Source of the DNA: Lysobacteraceae bacterium
GTDB taxonomy: Bacteria > Pseudomonadota > Gammaproteobacteria > Xanthomonadales > Xanthomonadaceae
Length of the DNA: 64,000 bases
Reading direction: 5' to 3'
Assembly: GCA_026005075.1 (NCBI GenBank)
Contig: BPKJ01000005.1
Location: 186,001-250,000 of the forward strand
A program made the position numbers and the translations under genes. How positions within the stretch are numbered: the first letter of the stretch is position 1; every line of letters begins with the position of its first letter. This document shows, piece by piece, positions 53,637-62,992 of the stretch. The notes below the pieces were generated by a model. That model searched no databases. It had not been told where the DNA came from and saw nothing but the letters and a program-made list of their open reading frames with translations.

Positions 53637-54712
53637 CAGCGTGCACCCACGAGGATGGGCTCGGGCTCCAGCGTGACGCCGAAACGCTCCTGCACCGAGG
53701 CCGCGACCTTCCTCGCCAGGGCCAGCACCTGCGCGCCGGTGGCGCCGCCATGGTTGACCAGCACGAGGGCATGCTGCGCCGACACGCCGACCGGGCCCTC
53801 GCGATGGCCGCGCCAGCCCGCCTGCTCGATCAGCCACGCGGCGGAGAGCTTGCGCTGCCCCGCTGCGGCGGGCCAGCTCGGCATCCCCGGGTGGCCTTGG
53901 GCCAGCGCTTCGGCCAGCGCTTCCGGAACCTCCGGGTTCTTGAAGAAGCTGCCGGCGTTGCCGAGCAGATCCGGGAGCGGCAGCCGACGGGCACGGATGC
54001 GCGAGATCGCCTCGGCGACATGCGATGGCCGGGGTCGTTCGATGCCCATGGCCGCCAGCTCCTCGCGCACGCCGGCATAGTCCAGACGCAGCGTTCCGCC
54101 GCGTGCAAGGTCGAAGGCCACGCGCAGCACGATCCACTGGCCGGCCTCGCGCCGGAAGCGCGAATCGCGGTAGGCGAAGCCGCAGGCGCGCGCATCCAGC
54201 CTGCGCAGGCATCCGCCTTCGCGGTCGAAGGCCTCGACCCAGGCGATGTGCTCGGCAACCTCGACCCCGTAGGCGCCGATGTTCTGGATCGGGCTGGCGC
54301 CCACCGAGCCCGGGATCAGGGCCAGGTTCTCGAGTCCGTACAGGCCGCGCGCCACCGTCCAGCGGACCAGCTCGTCCCAGCGCTCGCCGGCCTCGGCGAC
54401 GACGCGGACCCGCGCTTCGTCCTCCTCGGTGATGCGGATGCCGGTCAGCGCCAGGCTCAGCACCAGCCCGGGCACGTCGTCCACCAGCAGCAGGTTGCTG
54501 CCCCCGCCGAGGACCAGCATCGGCATCCCGGCCAGCCACGGAGCCGCCAGCAGGGATTCCAGTCCCAGGAGGTTGCGCACGTCGGCGAGCAGCTCGGCAC
54601 GGGCCGGGACCGCGAAGGTGTTGCGCGCGATCAGCGGTGCGTTCTCGCGCAGGACGTAACCGAGGTCCGGCCAGCCGGGCGCCGCGGGTTCGGGGGCATC
54701 GGGCAGGGACAT
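53633..54712 (-). CDS. murB: UDP-N-acetylenolpyruvoylglucosamine reductase
   Basis: 359 residues, the longer type I enzyme. It reduces UDP-GlcNAc-enolpyruvate to UDP-MurNAc with NADPH in peptidoglycan synthesis. FAD-binding 'VLGGGSNLLL' and 'IPGSVGASPIQNIGAYGVE', the catalytic serine in 'GNAGSFFKNP' and a C-terminal glutamate in 'LEPEPILVG' are visible. Start ATG 54712 is taken because it gives the family N-terminus and lies 16 bases after pyrD. Confidence 0.95.
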   Translation of the reverse strand: MSLPDAPEPAAPGWPDLGYVLRENAPLIARNTFAVPARAELLADVRNLLGLESLLAAPWLAGMPMLVLGGGSNLLLVDDVPGLVLSLALTGIRITEEDEARVRVVAEAGERWDELVRWTVARGLYGLENLALIPGSVGASPIQNIGAYGVEVAEHIAWVEAFDREGGCLRRLDARACGFAYRDSRFRREAGQWIVLRVAFDLARGGTLRLDYAGVREELAAMGIERPRPSHVAEAISRIRARRLPLPDLLGNAGSFFKNPEVPEALAEALAQGHPGMPSWPAAAGQRKLSAAWLIEQAGWRGHREGPVGVSAQHALVLVNHGGATGAQVLALARKVAASVQERFGVTLEPEPILVGARW

Positions 54713-54728
54713 GGGCAGCCGTTCGCGC

Positions 54729-55772
54729 CTACTCGCCGGTGCTGCTGGGCGCTTCCTTGCGGCGCCGGATGGCATCGACCGATTCCGCGATCAGCCCGGG
54801 ACCGCGATAGATCAGCCCGGTGTAGACCTGCACCAGGCTGGCACCGGCCGCGACCTTGCCTGCGGCATCCGCCCCGCTGAGCACTCCGCCCACGCCGATG
54901 ATCGGGACCTTCCTTGGCAGCTGCATGCGCAGCCGCCGCACCACGTAGCTGCTGGGCCCGTAGAGCGGGCCGCCCGACAGCCCGCCCTGCTCGGCGGCCA
55001 GCGGCTCGTCCTCCAGCTCGTCGCGGCGGATCGTGGTGTTGGTGGCGATCACGCCGTCGATGCCGAGTCGGACCACGACTTCGGCGACCGCGTCGATGGC
55101 CGGGTCGTCGAGGTCGGGCGCGATCTTGAGCAACAGGGGCTTGCGGCTGCCGGCGCGCGAGCCGAGGCGCTCCTGCGCATCCCTCAGCCGTCCGAGCAGG
55201 CGCTCGAGCGCATTGCGCTGCTGCAGGTCGCGCAGCCCCTGGGTGTTCGGGCTGGAGACGTTGACGGTGATGTAGCTGGCCAGCGGGTAGACGCGCTGCA
55301 GGCAGTAGAGGTAGTCGGCCGCGGCGCTCTCGTTCGGCGTATCCCGGTTCTTGCCGATGTTGATGCCGAGGATGCCCCGATACCGGCTGGCCTCGACATG
55401 GCGCACCAGCGCATCGACCCCGGCGTTGTTGAAGCCGAGGCGGTTGATCAGGGCCTGCGCCGCGGGCAGCCGGAACAGCCGCGGGCGCGGATTGCCTTCC
55501 TGGGGGCGCGGGGTGACGGTGCCGATCTCGATGAACCCGAAGCCCAGCGCCGCCAGGGCGTCGATGTGCTCACCATTCTTGTCCAGCCCCGCGGCCAGCC
55601 CCACCGGGTTGGGGAACTCCATCCCCAGCACCTTGACCTTGAGCGGCGCCGGGCGGCGCGCCACCAGCGGCCGCAGGCCGCAGCGCCAGACGAGATCGAG
55701 CGAGCGCAGGGCCAGCCCGTGGGCCCGCTCCGGGTCGAGTGCGAACAGCAGCGGACGTGCGAGCGGATACAT
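54729..55772 (-). CDS. pyrD: Dihydroorotate dehydrogenase (quinone), class 2
   Basis: 347 residues. It oxidises dihydroorotate to orotate with membrane quinone in pyrimidine synthesis. The N-terminal helix pair ([18 protein letters not shown]) for quinone and membrane contact marks class 2. FMN and active-site motifs are '[12 protein letters not shown]', '[10 protein letters not shown]', '[11 protein letters not shown]' with the catalytic serine, and 'LKIAPDLDD'. Follows the DUF4190 gene by 15 bases. Confidence 0.97.
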   Translation of the reverse strand: MYPLARPLLFALDPERAHGLALRSLDLVWRCGLRPLVARRPAPLKVKVLGMEFPNPVGLAAGLDKNGEHIDALAALGFGFIEIGTVTPRPQEGNPRPRLFRLPAAQALINRLGFNNAGVDALVRHVEASRYRGILGINIGKNRDTPNESAAADYLYCLQRVYPLASYITVNVSSPNTQGLRDLQQRNALERLLGRLRDAQERLGSRAGSRKPLLLKIAPDLDDPAIDAVAEVVVRLGIDGVIATNTTIRRDELEDEPLAAEQGGLSGGPLYGPSSYVVRRLRMQLPRKVPIIGVGGVLSGADAAGKVAAGASLVQVYTGLIYRGPGLIAESVDAIRRRKEAPSSTGE

Positions 55773-55787
55773 GGGAGCCGTGTGGAC

Positions 55788-56060
55788 TCAGCCGGTGAGC
55801 GCGGCGAGCAGACCGACGCCGAACACGCCAAGAAACAGCAGCAGGCCGACGAGGACGATCCCGAGGTGCAGATAGCCGAGGATCAGGCCCGTCAGCGCCA
55901 GCCCGTCGCCCCCCAGATTCGACCTGCGGATGTCGGAGCGGGCCACGTGGCCGGCGATCACCGCGACCACCGCCCCGATGACCGGCAGGGCGACCCAGGA
56001 GAGGATGCCGAAGACGAGGCTGACGACGGCGGCGTTGCTGGTGGGGGGCGGATGGTCCAT
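55788..56060 (-). CDS. Small DUF4190-type membrane protein
   Basis: 90 residues with two hydrophobic helices (about 12-37 and 55-88) joined by 'GHVARSDIRRSN'. This GHxAxxxIrrs linker is the mark of DUF4190 proteins, function unknown. It lies 9 bases after the aldehyde dehydrogenase gene and 15 before pyrD in one run. Confidence 0.8.
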   Translation of the reverse strand: MDHPPPTSNAAVVSLVFGILSWVALPVIGAVVAVIAGHVARSDIRRSNLGGDGLALTGLILGYLHLGIVLVGLLLFLGVFGVGLLAALTG

Positions 56061-56069
56061 GGCTTCGGT

Positions 56070-57605
56070 CTAGATCTCGAAGCGGATGCCCTGGGCCAGC
56101 GGCAGCGCCTCGCTGTAGTTGATGGTGTTGGTCTGCCGGCGCATGTAGGCCTTCCAGGCGTCGGAACCCGACTCGCGGCCGCCGCCGGTCTCCTTCTCCC
56201 CGCCGAAGGCACCCCCGATCTCGGCGCCCGAGGTGCCGATGTTGACGTTGGCGATGCCGCAATCGGAGCCGCTGGCCGAGAGGAAGCGCTCGGCATGGCG
56301 GAGGTTGAGGGTGAAGATCGCCGAGGACAGGCCCTGCGGGACTGCGTTCTGCATGGCGATGGCCTCGTCCAGGGTGTCGTAGGGCATGACGTAGAGGATG
56401 GGTGCGAAGGTCTCGGTCTGCACGGCCTCGCAATCGTTGCGCACGCCGGTGATGATCGCCGGGGTGACGAAGTTGCCCGGACGGTCGAGCACGGTGCCGC
56501 CGCAGCGCAGCTGGCCTCCGGCGGCCTTGGCGCTCTCGATCGCGGCGAGGAAACGCTGGACTGCAGCCTGGTCGGTGAGCGGGCCCATCAGCGTGTTGGG
56601 GTCGGTCGGGTCACCGATGCGCTGCTCGACCTGCCGGTAGGCGGCAACCAGACGCTCCACGACCTCGTCGTGGCGGGAACGGTGCACGATCAGCCGCCGC
56701 GTGGTCGTGCAGCGCTGCCCGGCCGTGCCCACCGCGCCGAAGACGATCGCCGGGATGGCCAGCTTCAGGTCCGCCGTCTCGTCGACGATGATGGCGTTGT
56801 TGCCACCCAGCTCCAGCAGCGAACGGCCCATGCGCTTGGCCACCTGCACGCCGACCTGGCGGCCGACGCGGGTCGACCCGGTGAAACTGATCAGCGGGAT
56901 GCGGGTGTCGTCGACGAACCGCGAGGCAAGCTCGGTGCCGGCGTCGTTGAACAGGAAGAAGACATCCTGGAATCCACCCTCGCGCAGCGCCTCGTTGCAG
57001 ATCTTCATCGAGGCGATCGCGGTCAGCGGGGTCTTGGGCGAGGGCTTCCAGATCGAGACGTCGCCGCAGACCGCGGCGATGAAGCTGTTCCAGGCCCAGA
57101 CCGCGACCGGGAAGTTGAAGGCGCTGATGATGCCGACCAGGCCGAGCGGGTGCCACTGCTCGTACATGCGGTGACCGGGGCGCTCTGAGTGCATCGACAG
57201 GCCGTAGAGCATCCGCGACTGGCCGACGGCGAAGTCGGCGATGTCGATCATCTCCTGCACCTCACCGTCGCCTTCGGCCTTGATCTTGCCCATCTCGAGG
57301 CTGACCAGGGTGCCGAGGGCGTCCTTGTGCCGGCGCAGCGCGTTGCCGCACAGGCGGACGGCCTCGCCGCGGCGTGGTGCGGGCACGTTGCGCCATGCCT
57401 CCTGCGCCGCCAGCGCGCGCTCCATCAGCTTCTCGTAGTCGGCGAGGCTGGATGCATAGACCCGCGCGATGGTCTGGTTGCAGCTCGGGTTGTTCGATTC
57501 GATCACGCCGGCATCGCGGGTGGCGGACCATTCGCCCTGGCCGAGGTAGGTGCCGGAGTTGGTTTCACCAAGGCCAAGGGACTCGAGAAGCTTTGCGTAG
57601 GACAT
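56070..57605 (-). CDS. amaB: L-aminoadipate-semialdehyde dehydrogenase-like aldehyde dehydrogenase (ALDH7 type)
   Basis: 511 residues. The catalytic cysteine is in '[12 protein letters not shown]', the glutamate in '[10 protein letters not shown]', and the NAD site is '[13 protein letters not shown]'. The ALDH7 features '[19 protein letters not shown]' and the C-terminal '[16 protein letters not shown]' match the lysine-degradation enzyme AmaB/Pcd, which oxidises aminoadipate semialdehyde (piperideine-6-carboxylate). No other lysine gene is next to it, so the exact substrate rests on family similarity. GGGAG precedes the start. Confidence 0.88.
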   Translation of the reverse strand: MSYAKLLESLGLGETNSGTYLGQGEWSATRDAGVIESNNPSCNQTIARVYASSLADYEKLMERALAAQEAWRNVPAPRRGEAVRLCGNALRRHKDALGTLVSLEMGKIKAEGDGEVQEMIDIADFAVGQSRMLYGLSMHSERPGHRMYEQWHPLGLVGIISAFNFPVAVWAWNSFIAAVCGDVSIWKPSPKTPLTAIASMKICNEALREGGFQDVFFLFNDAGTELASRFVDDTRIPLISFTGSTRVGRQVGVQVAKRMGRSLLELGGNNAIIVDETADLKLAIPAIVFGAVGTAGQRCTTTRRLIVHRSRHDEVVERLVAAYRQVEQRIGDPTDPNTLMGPLTDQAAVQRFLAAIESAKAAGGQLRCGGTVLDRPGNFVTPAIITGVRNDCEAVQTETFAPILYVMPYDTLDEAIAMQNAVPQGLSSAIFTLNLRHAERFLSASGSDCGIANVNIGTSGAEIGGAFGGEKETGGGRESGSDAWKAYMRRQTNTINYSEALPLAQGIRFEI

Positions 57606-57811
57606 GAGGCACTCCCGGAAGCGGGCCGGCGCGCAGGCGGCCGGCCAGGAAAAAGACGCGAGATTCTAGCAGACACCACAGCGCGAAGCCCCGATTCGAT
57701 TTGCCAGCAGGGGGTGGATGGTCTAGGGTTGTGGGTCGATCGCCCGCGATGGCGCTCGTCCAAGGCCCGCGTGGCGGGCGTTCCAGATGACATGATTCGA
57801 CAAGGATTCCC
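57606..57811. promoter_or_regulatory. Divergent intergenic region, amaB-like / slyD
   Basis: 206 bases. The left edge contains GC-rich inverted sequence (GGGCCGGC...GCGGCCGGCC near 57622-57646) in the aldehyde dehydrogenase leader. AAGGATTCCC before ATG 57812 is the slyD ribosome-binding site. AT-richer patches near 57660-57670 (GATTCTAGC) may be a -10 region for the minus gene. No other element seen. Confidence 0.35.
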
Positions 57812-58294
57812 ATGCAGATTGCCGACAACACGGCCGTACTCTTCCACTACACCCTGACCAACGACGCCGGAGACGTGATCGACAGCTCCCGCGGACGCGA
57901 GCCTCTGGCCTACCTGCACGGCGCGGGCACGATCGTGCCCGGGCTCGAGGAGGCGATGGCCGGGCACGCCGAAGGCGATCGCTTCCAGGTCGAGGTGAGC
58001 CCCGAGCGTGGCTACGGTCCGCGGCACGAGGGCATGGTGCAGGCGGTGCCGCGTGCGGCCTTCCAGGGCGTGGACCGGATCGAGGTCGGCATGCAGTTCC
58101 AGGCCCGCGGCCCGCAGGGCGTGATGTCGGTGACCGTGACCGAGGTGGGTGACGACCAGATCACGGTGGACGCCAACCACCCGCTGGCCGGTCAGAACCT
58201 GCACTTCGACATCGAGGTGGTTTCGGTCCGCGCCGCCACCGAGGAGGAGATCGCCCACGGGCACGTCCACGGACCGGACGCACCGCACCACTGA
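57812..58294 (+). CDS. slyD: FKBP-type peptidyl-prolyl isomerase, SlyD-like
   Basis: 160 residues. FKBP core with 'VLFHYTLTNDAGDVIDSS', 'LAYLHGAGTIVPGLEEAM' and 'NHPLAGQNLHFDIEV', with the inserted chaperone flap (about 70-130) that separates SlyD from FkpB. The C-terminal tail is short (HGHVHGPDAPHH), histidine-rich but without the long metal-binding tail of E. coli SlyD. It catalyses proline isomerisation and may deliver nickel. Confidence 0.95.
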   Translation: MQIADNTAVLFHYTLTNDAGDVIDSSRGREPLAYLHGAGTIVPGLEEAMAGHAEGDRFQVEVSPERGYGPRHEGMVQAVPRAAFQGVDRIEVGMQFQARGPQGVMSVTVTEVGDDQITVDANHPLAGQNLHFDIEVVSVRAATEEEIAHGHVHGPDAPHH

Positions 58295-58313
58295 GGTCCC
58301 CCGCGCGGCGGAC

Positions 58314-58928
58314 ATGGCCGAGTTCGTGTTCCGCCGCGACGACGATGCCGCGCGGCATTTTTTCGAGCTGCCCAGGACCCCTCGACCGGCCGGGGCGAGC
58401 ACGCAGTGGCTCTGCTTCCGCTTTCGGAGCCGCGGCATGCAGGCCGCGAGCCCGGCCTCGCATTTCGCGATCGTGCTGCGGGCGGAGCTGGGGCGGGACG
58501 AGGCCGGCGTGCCGCGGACCATCTCCGGCCGCGGCATGACCCTTGGCGACACCTCTGCCGCATGCCTTCCGGCCCGCTTCCCCGGCGCGCCTGCCGAGGC
58601 GTTCGGCGGCGCGCGGGGCGCGCAGATCGAGAGCTTCTGGCCCGGCGGCAACTTCCTCTACCGGAACGCGCGCATCCTCGACGAGGGGCTGCGCGACGAA
58701 GTCGAATACCGTTTCCACCTGCACGTCCGCGACGATGGCTGGTGCGCCCTGTGGCTGGCCGATGCCCGGGGCGTGCCGGTTCCGGGGGCGAGCGCGGCGG
58801 TGCAGGACCATGCCGGCCATCCGGTCCTGCCCGGGCGCACCGGGGTGGTCATCGCCCTCGGGCGGGGTGCGGAAACCGGTGAGGACTGGGAGGCCCGCTT
58901 TTCGGATCTGGCCTGGGGCTGGTTCTGA
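58314..58928 (+). CDS. Conserved protein of unknown function
   Basis: 204 residues, soluble, with a beta-rich pattern: 'WLCFRFRSRGMQ', 'HFAIVLRAELG', 'YRFHLHVRDDGWCALWLAD' and 'WEARFSDLAWGWF'. The last resembles jelly-roll or concanavalin-like carbohydrate-binding folds, but no family can be named. It follows slyD by 19 bases on the same strand and converges with the DUF456 gene. Confidence 0.65.
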   Translation: MAEFVFRRDDDAARHFFELPRTPRPAGASTQWLCFRFRSRGMQAASPASHFAIVLRAELGRDEAGVPRTISGRGMTLGDTSAACLPARFPGAPAEAFGGARGAQIESFWPGGNFLYRNARILDEGLRDEVEYRFHLHVRDDGWCALWLADARGVPVPGASAAVQDHAGHPVLPGRTGVVIALGRGAETGEDWEARFSDLAWGWF

Positions 58929-58940
58929 GCCGGCGCCTGC

Positions 58941-59432
58941 CTAAAGCCAGAGGCTGGCGGCGAACAGGCCGATCATGAGGAAGGCGCAGGCGATCTTGAC
59001 CGCGGTGCCGACCAGCATCCCGAGCCAGGTCGCAAGGCCGACCCGCGCCGCCCGCAGCGCGCTTCCGGGTTCGCGGTGGCGCGCGATCCATTCTCCGGCC
59101 ACCGCCCCTGCCAGCGGCAGGAACACCAGCCCGATCAGGCCCGTCGCCAGGCCGGCCACGGTGCCGATCGCCGCACCGAGCAGCGCCAGCCAGTGGGCCT
59201 TGAGGCGGCGTGCGCCGAGCACGCCGGCGAGGAGGTCGGCCAGCAGGGCGAAGAGCATGATCAGCGTGCAGGCGGCGATCACGCCCCATCCGGCCCTCTG
59301 GAAGCCGTCCGCCCAGGCGCCGACCAGCAGCCCGGCCCAGACCAGGACAATGCCGGGCAGGGCCGGCAGGACGATGCCGGCGAGGCCGGCCACCACCAGC
59401 AGGACGGCGAGAATCCAGAGTGCCGCGGTCAT
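58941..59432 (-). CDS. DUF456 membrane protein
   Basis: 163 residues, four to five membrane helices. 'GLAGIVLPALPGIVLVWAG' near the N-terminus is the family's glycine- and proline-rich helix, and 'GARRLKAHWLALLGAAIGT' and 'GLIGLVFLPLAGAVAGEWI' follow in order. The function of DUF456 is unknown. Begins 27 bases after efpL. Confidence 0.85.
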   Translation of the reverse strand: MTAALWILAVLLVVAGLAGIVLPALPGIVLVWAGLLVGAWADGFQRAGWGVIAACTLIMLFALLADLLAGVLGARRLKAHWLALLGAAIGTVAGLATGLIGLVFLPLAGAVAGEWIARHREPGSALRAARVGLATWLGMLVGTAVKIACAFLMIGLFAASLWL

Positions 59433-59459
59433 GGTCGGAGCTGCCGAGGCCGGTCCGGC

Positions 59460-60023
59460 TCAGGCCCGCCCGGAGAACTCGCCGCTGAGCGTGCTGACCA
59501 GGATCTTCTCGCCGACCGTGACGTATTCGGGAACCTGGATCTCGATGCCGGTATTCAGGCGGGCGGGCTTGGGGCGCTTGGTGGCGGTGGCGCCCTTCAT
59601 TTCGGGCGCGGTATCCACGACCTCGAGGGTCACCGTCGGCGGCAGCTGCAGCGCCACCGGCTGCTCGTCGATGAGCGCCACGTAGCAGCCCTCGAGGCCG
59701 TCGGTGATGTATCCGGCCAGATCGCCGACCACGTCGGCATCGAGGTGGTAGGGCGTGTAGTCCTCGTTGTCCATGAACACGAAGGCATCGCCCTCGCGGT
59801 AGGAAAAGGTCGCGGCGCGGCGCACCAGATCGACCTCGCGGAGCTCGTCGTCGGCACGCATCGAGAGATCGAGCTTGCTGCCGCCGGGGATCGAATACAG
59901 GGTGAAGCGGAAGGTGACGTTGCCGCCGCGCGCGGTCGGCGCGCTGCGCTCGACCTCGCGCACCTGGTAGATCTGCTGGTTGTGCTCGACCACGTGGCCG
60001 CGCTTGACTTCGGAGGCTTTCAT
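59460..60023 (-). CDS. efpL: Elongation factor P-like protein EfpL (YeiP)
   Basis: 187 residues, three beta domains as in EF-P. The loop that reaches the peptidyl-transferase centre reads 'SAPTARGGN', with an arginine at the tip, typical of EfpL/YeiP rather than the modified lysine of EF-P. '[10 protein letters not shown]' and '[15 protein letters not shown]' are further subfamily marks. EfpL helps ribosomes pass stalling motifs, including polyproline. It lies 28 bases after the SDR gene. Confidence 0.93.
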   Translation of the reverse strand: MKASEVKRGHVVEHNQQIYQVREVERSAPTARGGNVTFRFTLYSIPGGSKLDLSMRADDELREVDLVRRAATFSYREGDAFVFMDNEDYTPYHLDADVVGDLAGYITDGLEGCYVALIDEQPVALQLPPTVTLEVVDTAPEMKGATATKRPKPARLNTGIEIQVPEYVTVGEKILVSTLSGEFSGRA

Positions 60024-60051
60024 CGCTGCGGGTTTCCGATTGCGGTGGGGA

Positions 60052-60819
60052 TCAGCGGGGGGCGAGACGCACGGCGCCGTCGATGCGGATCACGCTGCCG
60101 TTGAGGTAGCGGTTGCGCAGGATGAAGGCGACGGTCTCGGCGAACTCCTCGGGCCGACCCAGCCGCGAGGGGTAGGGGACCTGGGCGCAGAGCGATTCGT
60201 ACACCGCGGCGGGCATGCCCTCGACCATCGGCGTGTGGAAGATGCCGGGGGCCACGGTCATGACGCGAATGCCGAAGCGGGCGAGCTCGCGGGCCATCGG
60301 CAGGGTCATGCCGACCACGCCGCCCTTGGAGGCCGAGTAGGCGGCCTGCCCGATCTGCCCCTCGAAGGCCGCGATGGACGCGGTGTGGACGATCACGCCG
60401 CGTTCGCCGTCCTCGCCCTCGGGCTGCTGCTGCATGATCGCCGCCGCCGCCTTGGCGACGTTGAAGCTGCCGACGAGATTGACGCGGAGGGTGGACTCGA
60501 ACTGGGCGAGCGGCATCGGGCCTTCCTTGCCGAGCACACGCCCGGCGCCGAGCACCCCGGCACAGTTGACGGCGACGTTCAGGCCGTCCATGGCCGCGGC
60601 GGCCTCGGCGAGCGCGGTCTGCACCGCCTGCTCGTCGGCGACGTCGACGCGGGCGAAGCGGGCGTGGACGCCGAGTTCCGCCGCTGCCTGGCGGCCGCGT
60701 TCCTCGTGAAGGTCGAACAGGGTCAGCCGCGCACCCGCAGCGGCGAGGTGACGGGCGAGCGCCAGCCCGAGTCCGGAAGCGCCGCCGGTGACGACGGCCT
60801 TGACCTGGTCGAGTTGCAT
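60052..60819 (-). CDS. Short-chain dehydrogenase, 3-hydroxyacyl-CoA dehydrogenase type II-like
   Basis: 255 residues, classical SDR. NAD motif '[10 protein letters not shown]', 'NCAG', and the catalytic Ser-Tyr-Lys set '[23 protein letters not shown]'-like region with Y and K in 'AYSASKGG'. The '[14 protein letters not shown]' segment is typical of the HSD10 group that oxidises 2-methyl-3-hydroxybutyryl-CoA and related substrates. GAGGAG precedes ATG 60819. The neighbourhood (biotin carboxylase, HMG-CoA lyase) fits branched-chain acyl-CoA breakdown. Confidence 0.88.
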   Translation of the reverse strand: MQLDQVKAVVTGGASGLGLALARHLAAAGARLTLFDLHEERGRQAAAELGVHARFARVDVADEQAVQTALAEAAAAMDGLNVAVNCAGVLGAGRVLGKEGPMPLAQFESTLRVNLVGSFNVAKAAAAIMQQQPEGEDGERGVIVHTASIAAFEGQIGQAAYSASKGGVVGMTLPMARELARFGIRVMTVAPGIFHTPMVEGMPAAVYESLCAQVPYPSRLGRPEEFAETVAFILRNRYLNGSVIRIDGAVRLAPR

Positions 60820-60889
60820 GCAGGACTCCTCGATGAAAGCGCGCCATTCTACTTCAGCGCCGCTGCCGCCCGGCAGCACGCGGCGGGTT

Positions 60890-62992
60890 TCATCCGGTGA
60901 GCCGCTGCGCCGCCTCGACCAGCGCGGCGCGCGCCTGCCGTGCTTCCAGCAGTGCCGGCAGCCGGGCCAGGATCGCTTCGCGCAGGGCCTCGCGCTCGGA
61001 GCGCACGCGCAGCAGCTCGACCACGCGTCGCGCCTGCTGCCCGGGATCGGCCACGCACAGCGCCCCGGCAAGTCCCATCCGTTGCAGCATCGCAAGACTC
61101 TGCCGGCCGCGCATCAGGGCGCCGGGGCAGGCGACCAGCGGCAGGCCGCAGCAGAGCGCGTCGATGGCGGTGTTGCCGCCCGACCAGTGCAGGCTGTCGA
61201 GCATCACGTCGCAGGCCATGTTGACCTGCAGGTAGCGCTGGCGCGGCTGGATGGGCAGAAAGCACAGGTGGCGCTGCACGTCGAGCGTGCCCGCTCCGGC
61301 GCGTGTCAGACGTGCCTCGTAGTCCCTTCTCCAGGCCGGGAACTCGGGCTCGAAGAGGACGAACTGAACCTCCGGGACCTCCTCGGCGATGGCGACCAGC
61401 ACCCGGTCGGTGTCCGGGTGCAGCTTGAACAGCGACTGCGGCACCAGCACCCGTGGACGCCGCGGGTCGAGGCCCAGCGCCTGCGCGGCGAGCGGCTCGG
61501 GGCGGGGCGGTCGCAGGTAGTCCACGCCGAGCCCGGGCAGGCCGATCAGGGGTTCGGTGTAGTGCGCCTGCGCCGTTTCCGGTTCCATCTCGGCGCAGGT
61601 GAGGTAGGCGTCCATGGTCGCAAGGCCGCTGGTCGTGGGGTGACCCCAGGCGAGGGCCTGCCGCCGTGCAAGCCGCAACGCCGCCAGCGGCACGAGGCGG
61701 TCGTCCATGCCGAGTTCGGGGTAGATCAAGAGGTCGAGGGCGTCCTTGCGCACGGCCTCGGCCAGCGCCTCGATCGGACCTTCGAGGAAGCGGAATACCG
61801 TCGCCTGCTGGCCGAGCCGCTCGGTGGTGCCGTCCCGTCGCGGCCCGAGCTGGTAGAGGAAGACCTCGAAGCCGGCCTCGCGCAGCCAGCCGATCCAGCC
61901 GCCGAAGTAGGCGCCGACGGTGCAGCTGCGCCAGCAGGAGGAGATCAGGCCGATGCGCCCGGCGCGGGCCGCGGCCGGGGGCTCGGCCAGATCGGGGCGG
62001 ATCCGGCGCGCGGTCTGCTCGATCAGGCGGGCAAAGGATGCCTGCAGCTCCCGGTCCGGAAGGCCCTGGTAGGCGAGCAGGAAGTTGCTGTGCGCGAGTT
62101 CGCGCAGGCGCAGGCCACGGCCCTCCAGGGGCAGGTCAGGCCAGCGCCGGTGCAGTCGGGCAAGGCCCTCGGCATACCGCTGCCGGTGCTCCCGCAGATC
62201 GGCGTGGTCGCGGTAGATGGCCGGCAGGGCCAGGGCTCCGACCAGCTCGGCGCGCAAGGCCAGGCGTCCCTGCCGGCGTGCCGCCTCGATCACCCGTTGG
62301 CTGCCGGCTGCGGCGCCGGCGACCTCGCCGCGCAGATGCAGCTCGCACAGGGCGCGGGCCGCGGTCTCGAGGTCGTGCTCCGGTCCGAGCCGCGCGAGGG
62401 CCTCGAGGGTGGCGTCGACCAGGCCGGCCTTGGCCGCGGTCTGCGCCAGCCAGGCCGGATCCATGCGTTCGCGCTCCTGCGGCGTGCTTTGCGCGAGGGC
62501 CTCGCCGAGGCGGCGGTCCGACTCCAGCCCGGCCAGCAGCAGCCGTGCAGGGGGGTCGTCCGGGCACAGCCCGAGGTGCTGCCGGAAGGCTTCGCGGGCG
62601 GCCTCGGGCTGGCCGCGATCACGCAGGCAGAGGCCGAGGTTGAACCAGGCCTGGGGATGCGCGGGAAACAGGTCGACGGCCTGACGGAACGCGGCGAGGG
62701 CGGCATCGAGCCGTCCGCTCTCCCGCAGCCGCGCGCCATGGTTGTTCAGGGCGGTGGCCAGCATGCGGGTGAACTGCGGGTGCTGCGGGCGCAGGCGGAG
62801 CAGGGCGAGCAGGCCGTCGATCACCCGGTCGAGGTCGCCGAGTGCATTCGCCGCATTGACCCTCAGCATGTGCGCCTGCAGGTCGCCGGGGTGGGCCGCA
62901 AGCCATGCCTCGACGCGCGCCAGCGCCTCCGCGGCCTTGCCCTGGGCGAGCAGCTCGCCGGCGGCGCGCAGCGCCGCGGAGGGATCAGCCAT
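60890..62992 (-). CDS. TPR protein with GT41 (O-GlcNAc transferase-like) C-terminal domain
   Basis: 700 residues. The first part (about 1-165) is TPR-like, for example 'ALNNHGARLRESGRLDAALAAFRQ' and 'HPQAWFNLGLCLRDRGQ'. The C-terminal part (about 340-690) matches the SPINDLY/OGT-type glycosyltransferase, with 'CDVMLDSLHWSGGNTAIDAL' and 'GLPLVACPGALMRGRQS'. Bacterial members glycosylate proteins or lipids; HMW1C-type relatives add hexose to Asn. The acceptor is unknown. The start lies inside the end of the HMG-CoA lyase gene (8-base overlap), a surprising partner. Confidence 0.82.
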   Translation of the reverse strand: MADPSAALRAAGELLAQGKAAEALARVEAWLAAHPGDLQAHMLRVNAANALGDLDRVIDGLLALLRLRPQHPQFTRMLATALNNHGARLRESGRLDAALAAFRQAVDLFPAHPQAWFNLGLCLRDRGQPEAAREAFRQHLGLCPDDPPARLLLAGLESDRRLGEALAQSTPQERERMDPAWLAQTAAKAGLVDATLEALARLGPEHDLETAARALCELHLRGEVAGAAAGSQRVIEAARRQGRLALRAELVGALALPAIYRDHADLREHRQRYAEGLARLHRRWPDLPLEGRGLRLRELAHSNFLLAYQGLPDRELQASFARLIEQTARRIRPDLAEPPAAARAGRIGLISSCWRSCTVGAYFGGWIGWLREAGFEVFLYQLGPRRDGTTERLGQQATVFRFLEGPIEALAEAVRKDALDLLIYPELGMDDRLVPLAALRLARRQALAWGHPTTSGLATMDAYLTCAEMEPETAQAHYTEPLIGLPGLGVDYLRPPRPEPLAAQALGLDPRRPRVLVPQSLFKLHPDTDRVLVAIAEEVPEVQFVLFEPEFPAWRRDYEARLTRAGAGTLDVQRHLCFLPIQPRQRYLQVNMACDVMLDSLHWSGGNTAIDALCCGLPLVACPGALMRGRQSLAMLQRMGLAGALCVADPGQQARRVVELLRVRSEREALREAILARLPALLEARQARAALVEAAQRLTG

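Noticed and set aside
59460-60023. Canonical elongation factor P (efp)
   Set aside because: The tip reads PTARGGN with Arg instead of the modified Lys, and the C-terminal motifs are those of YeiP/EfpL.
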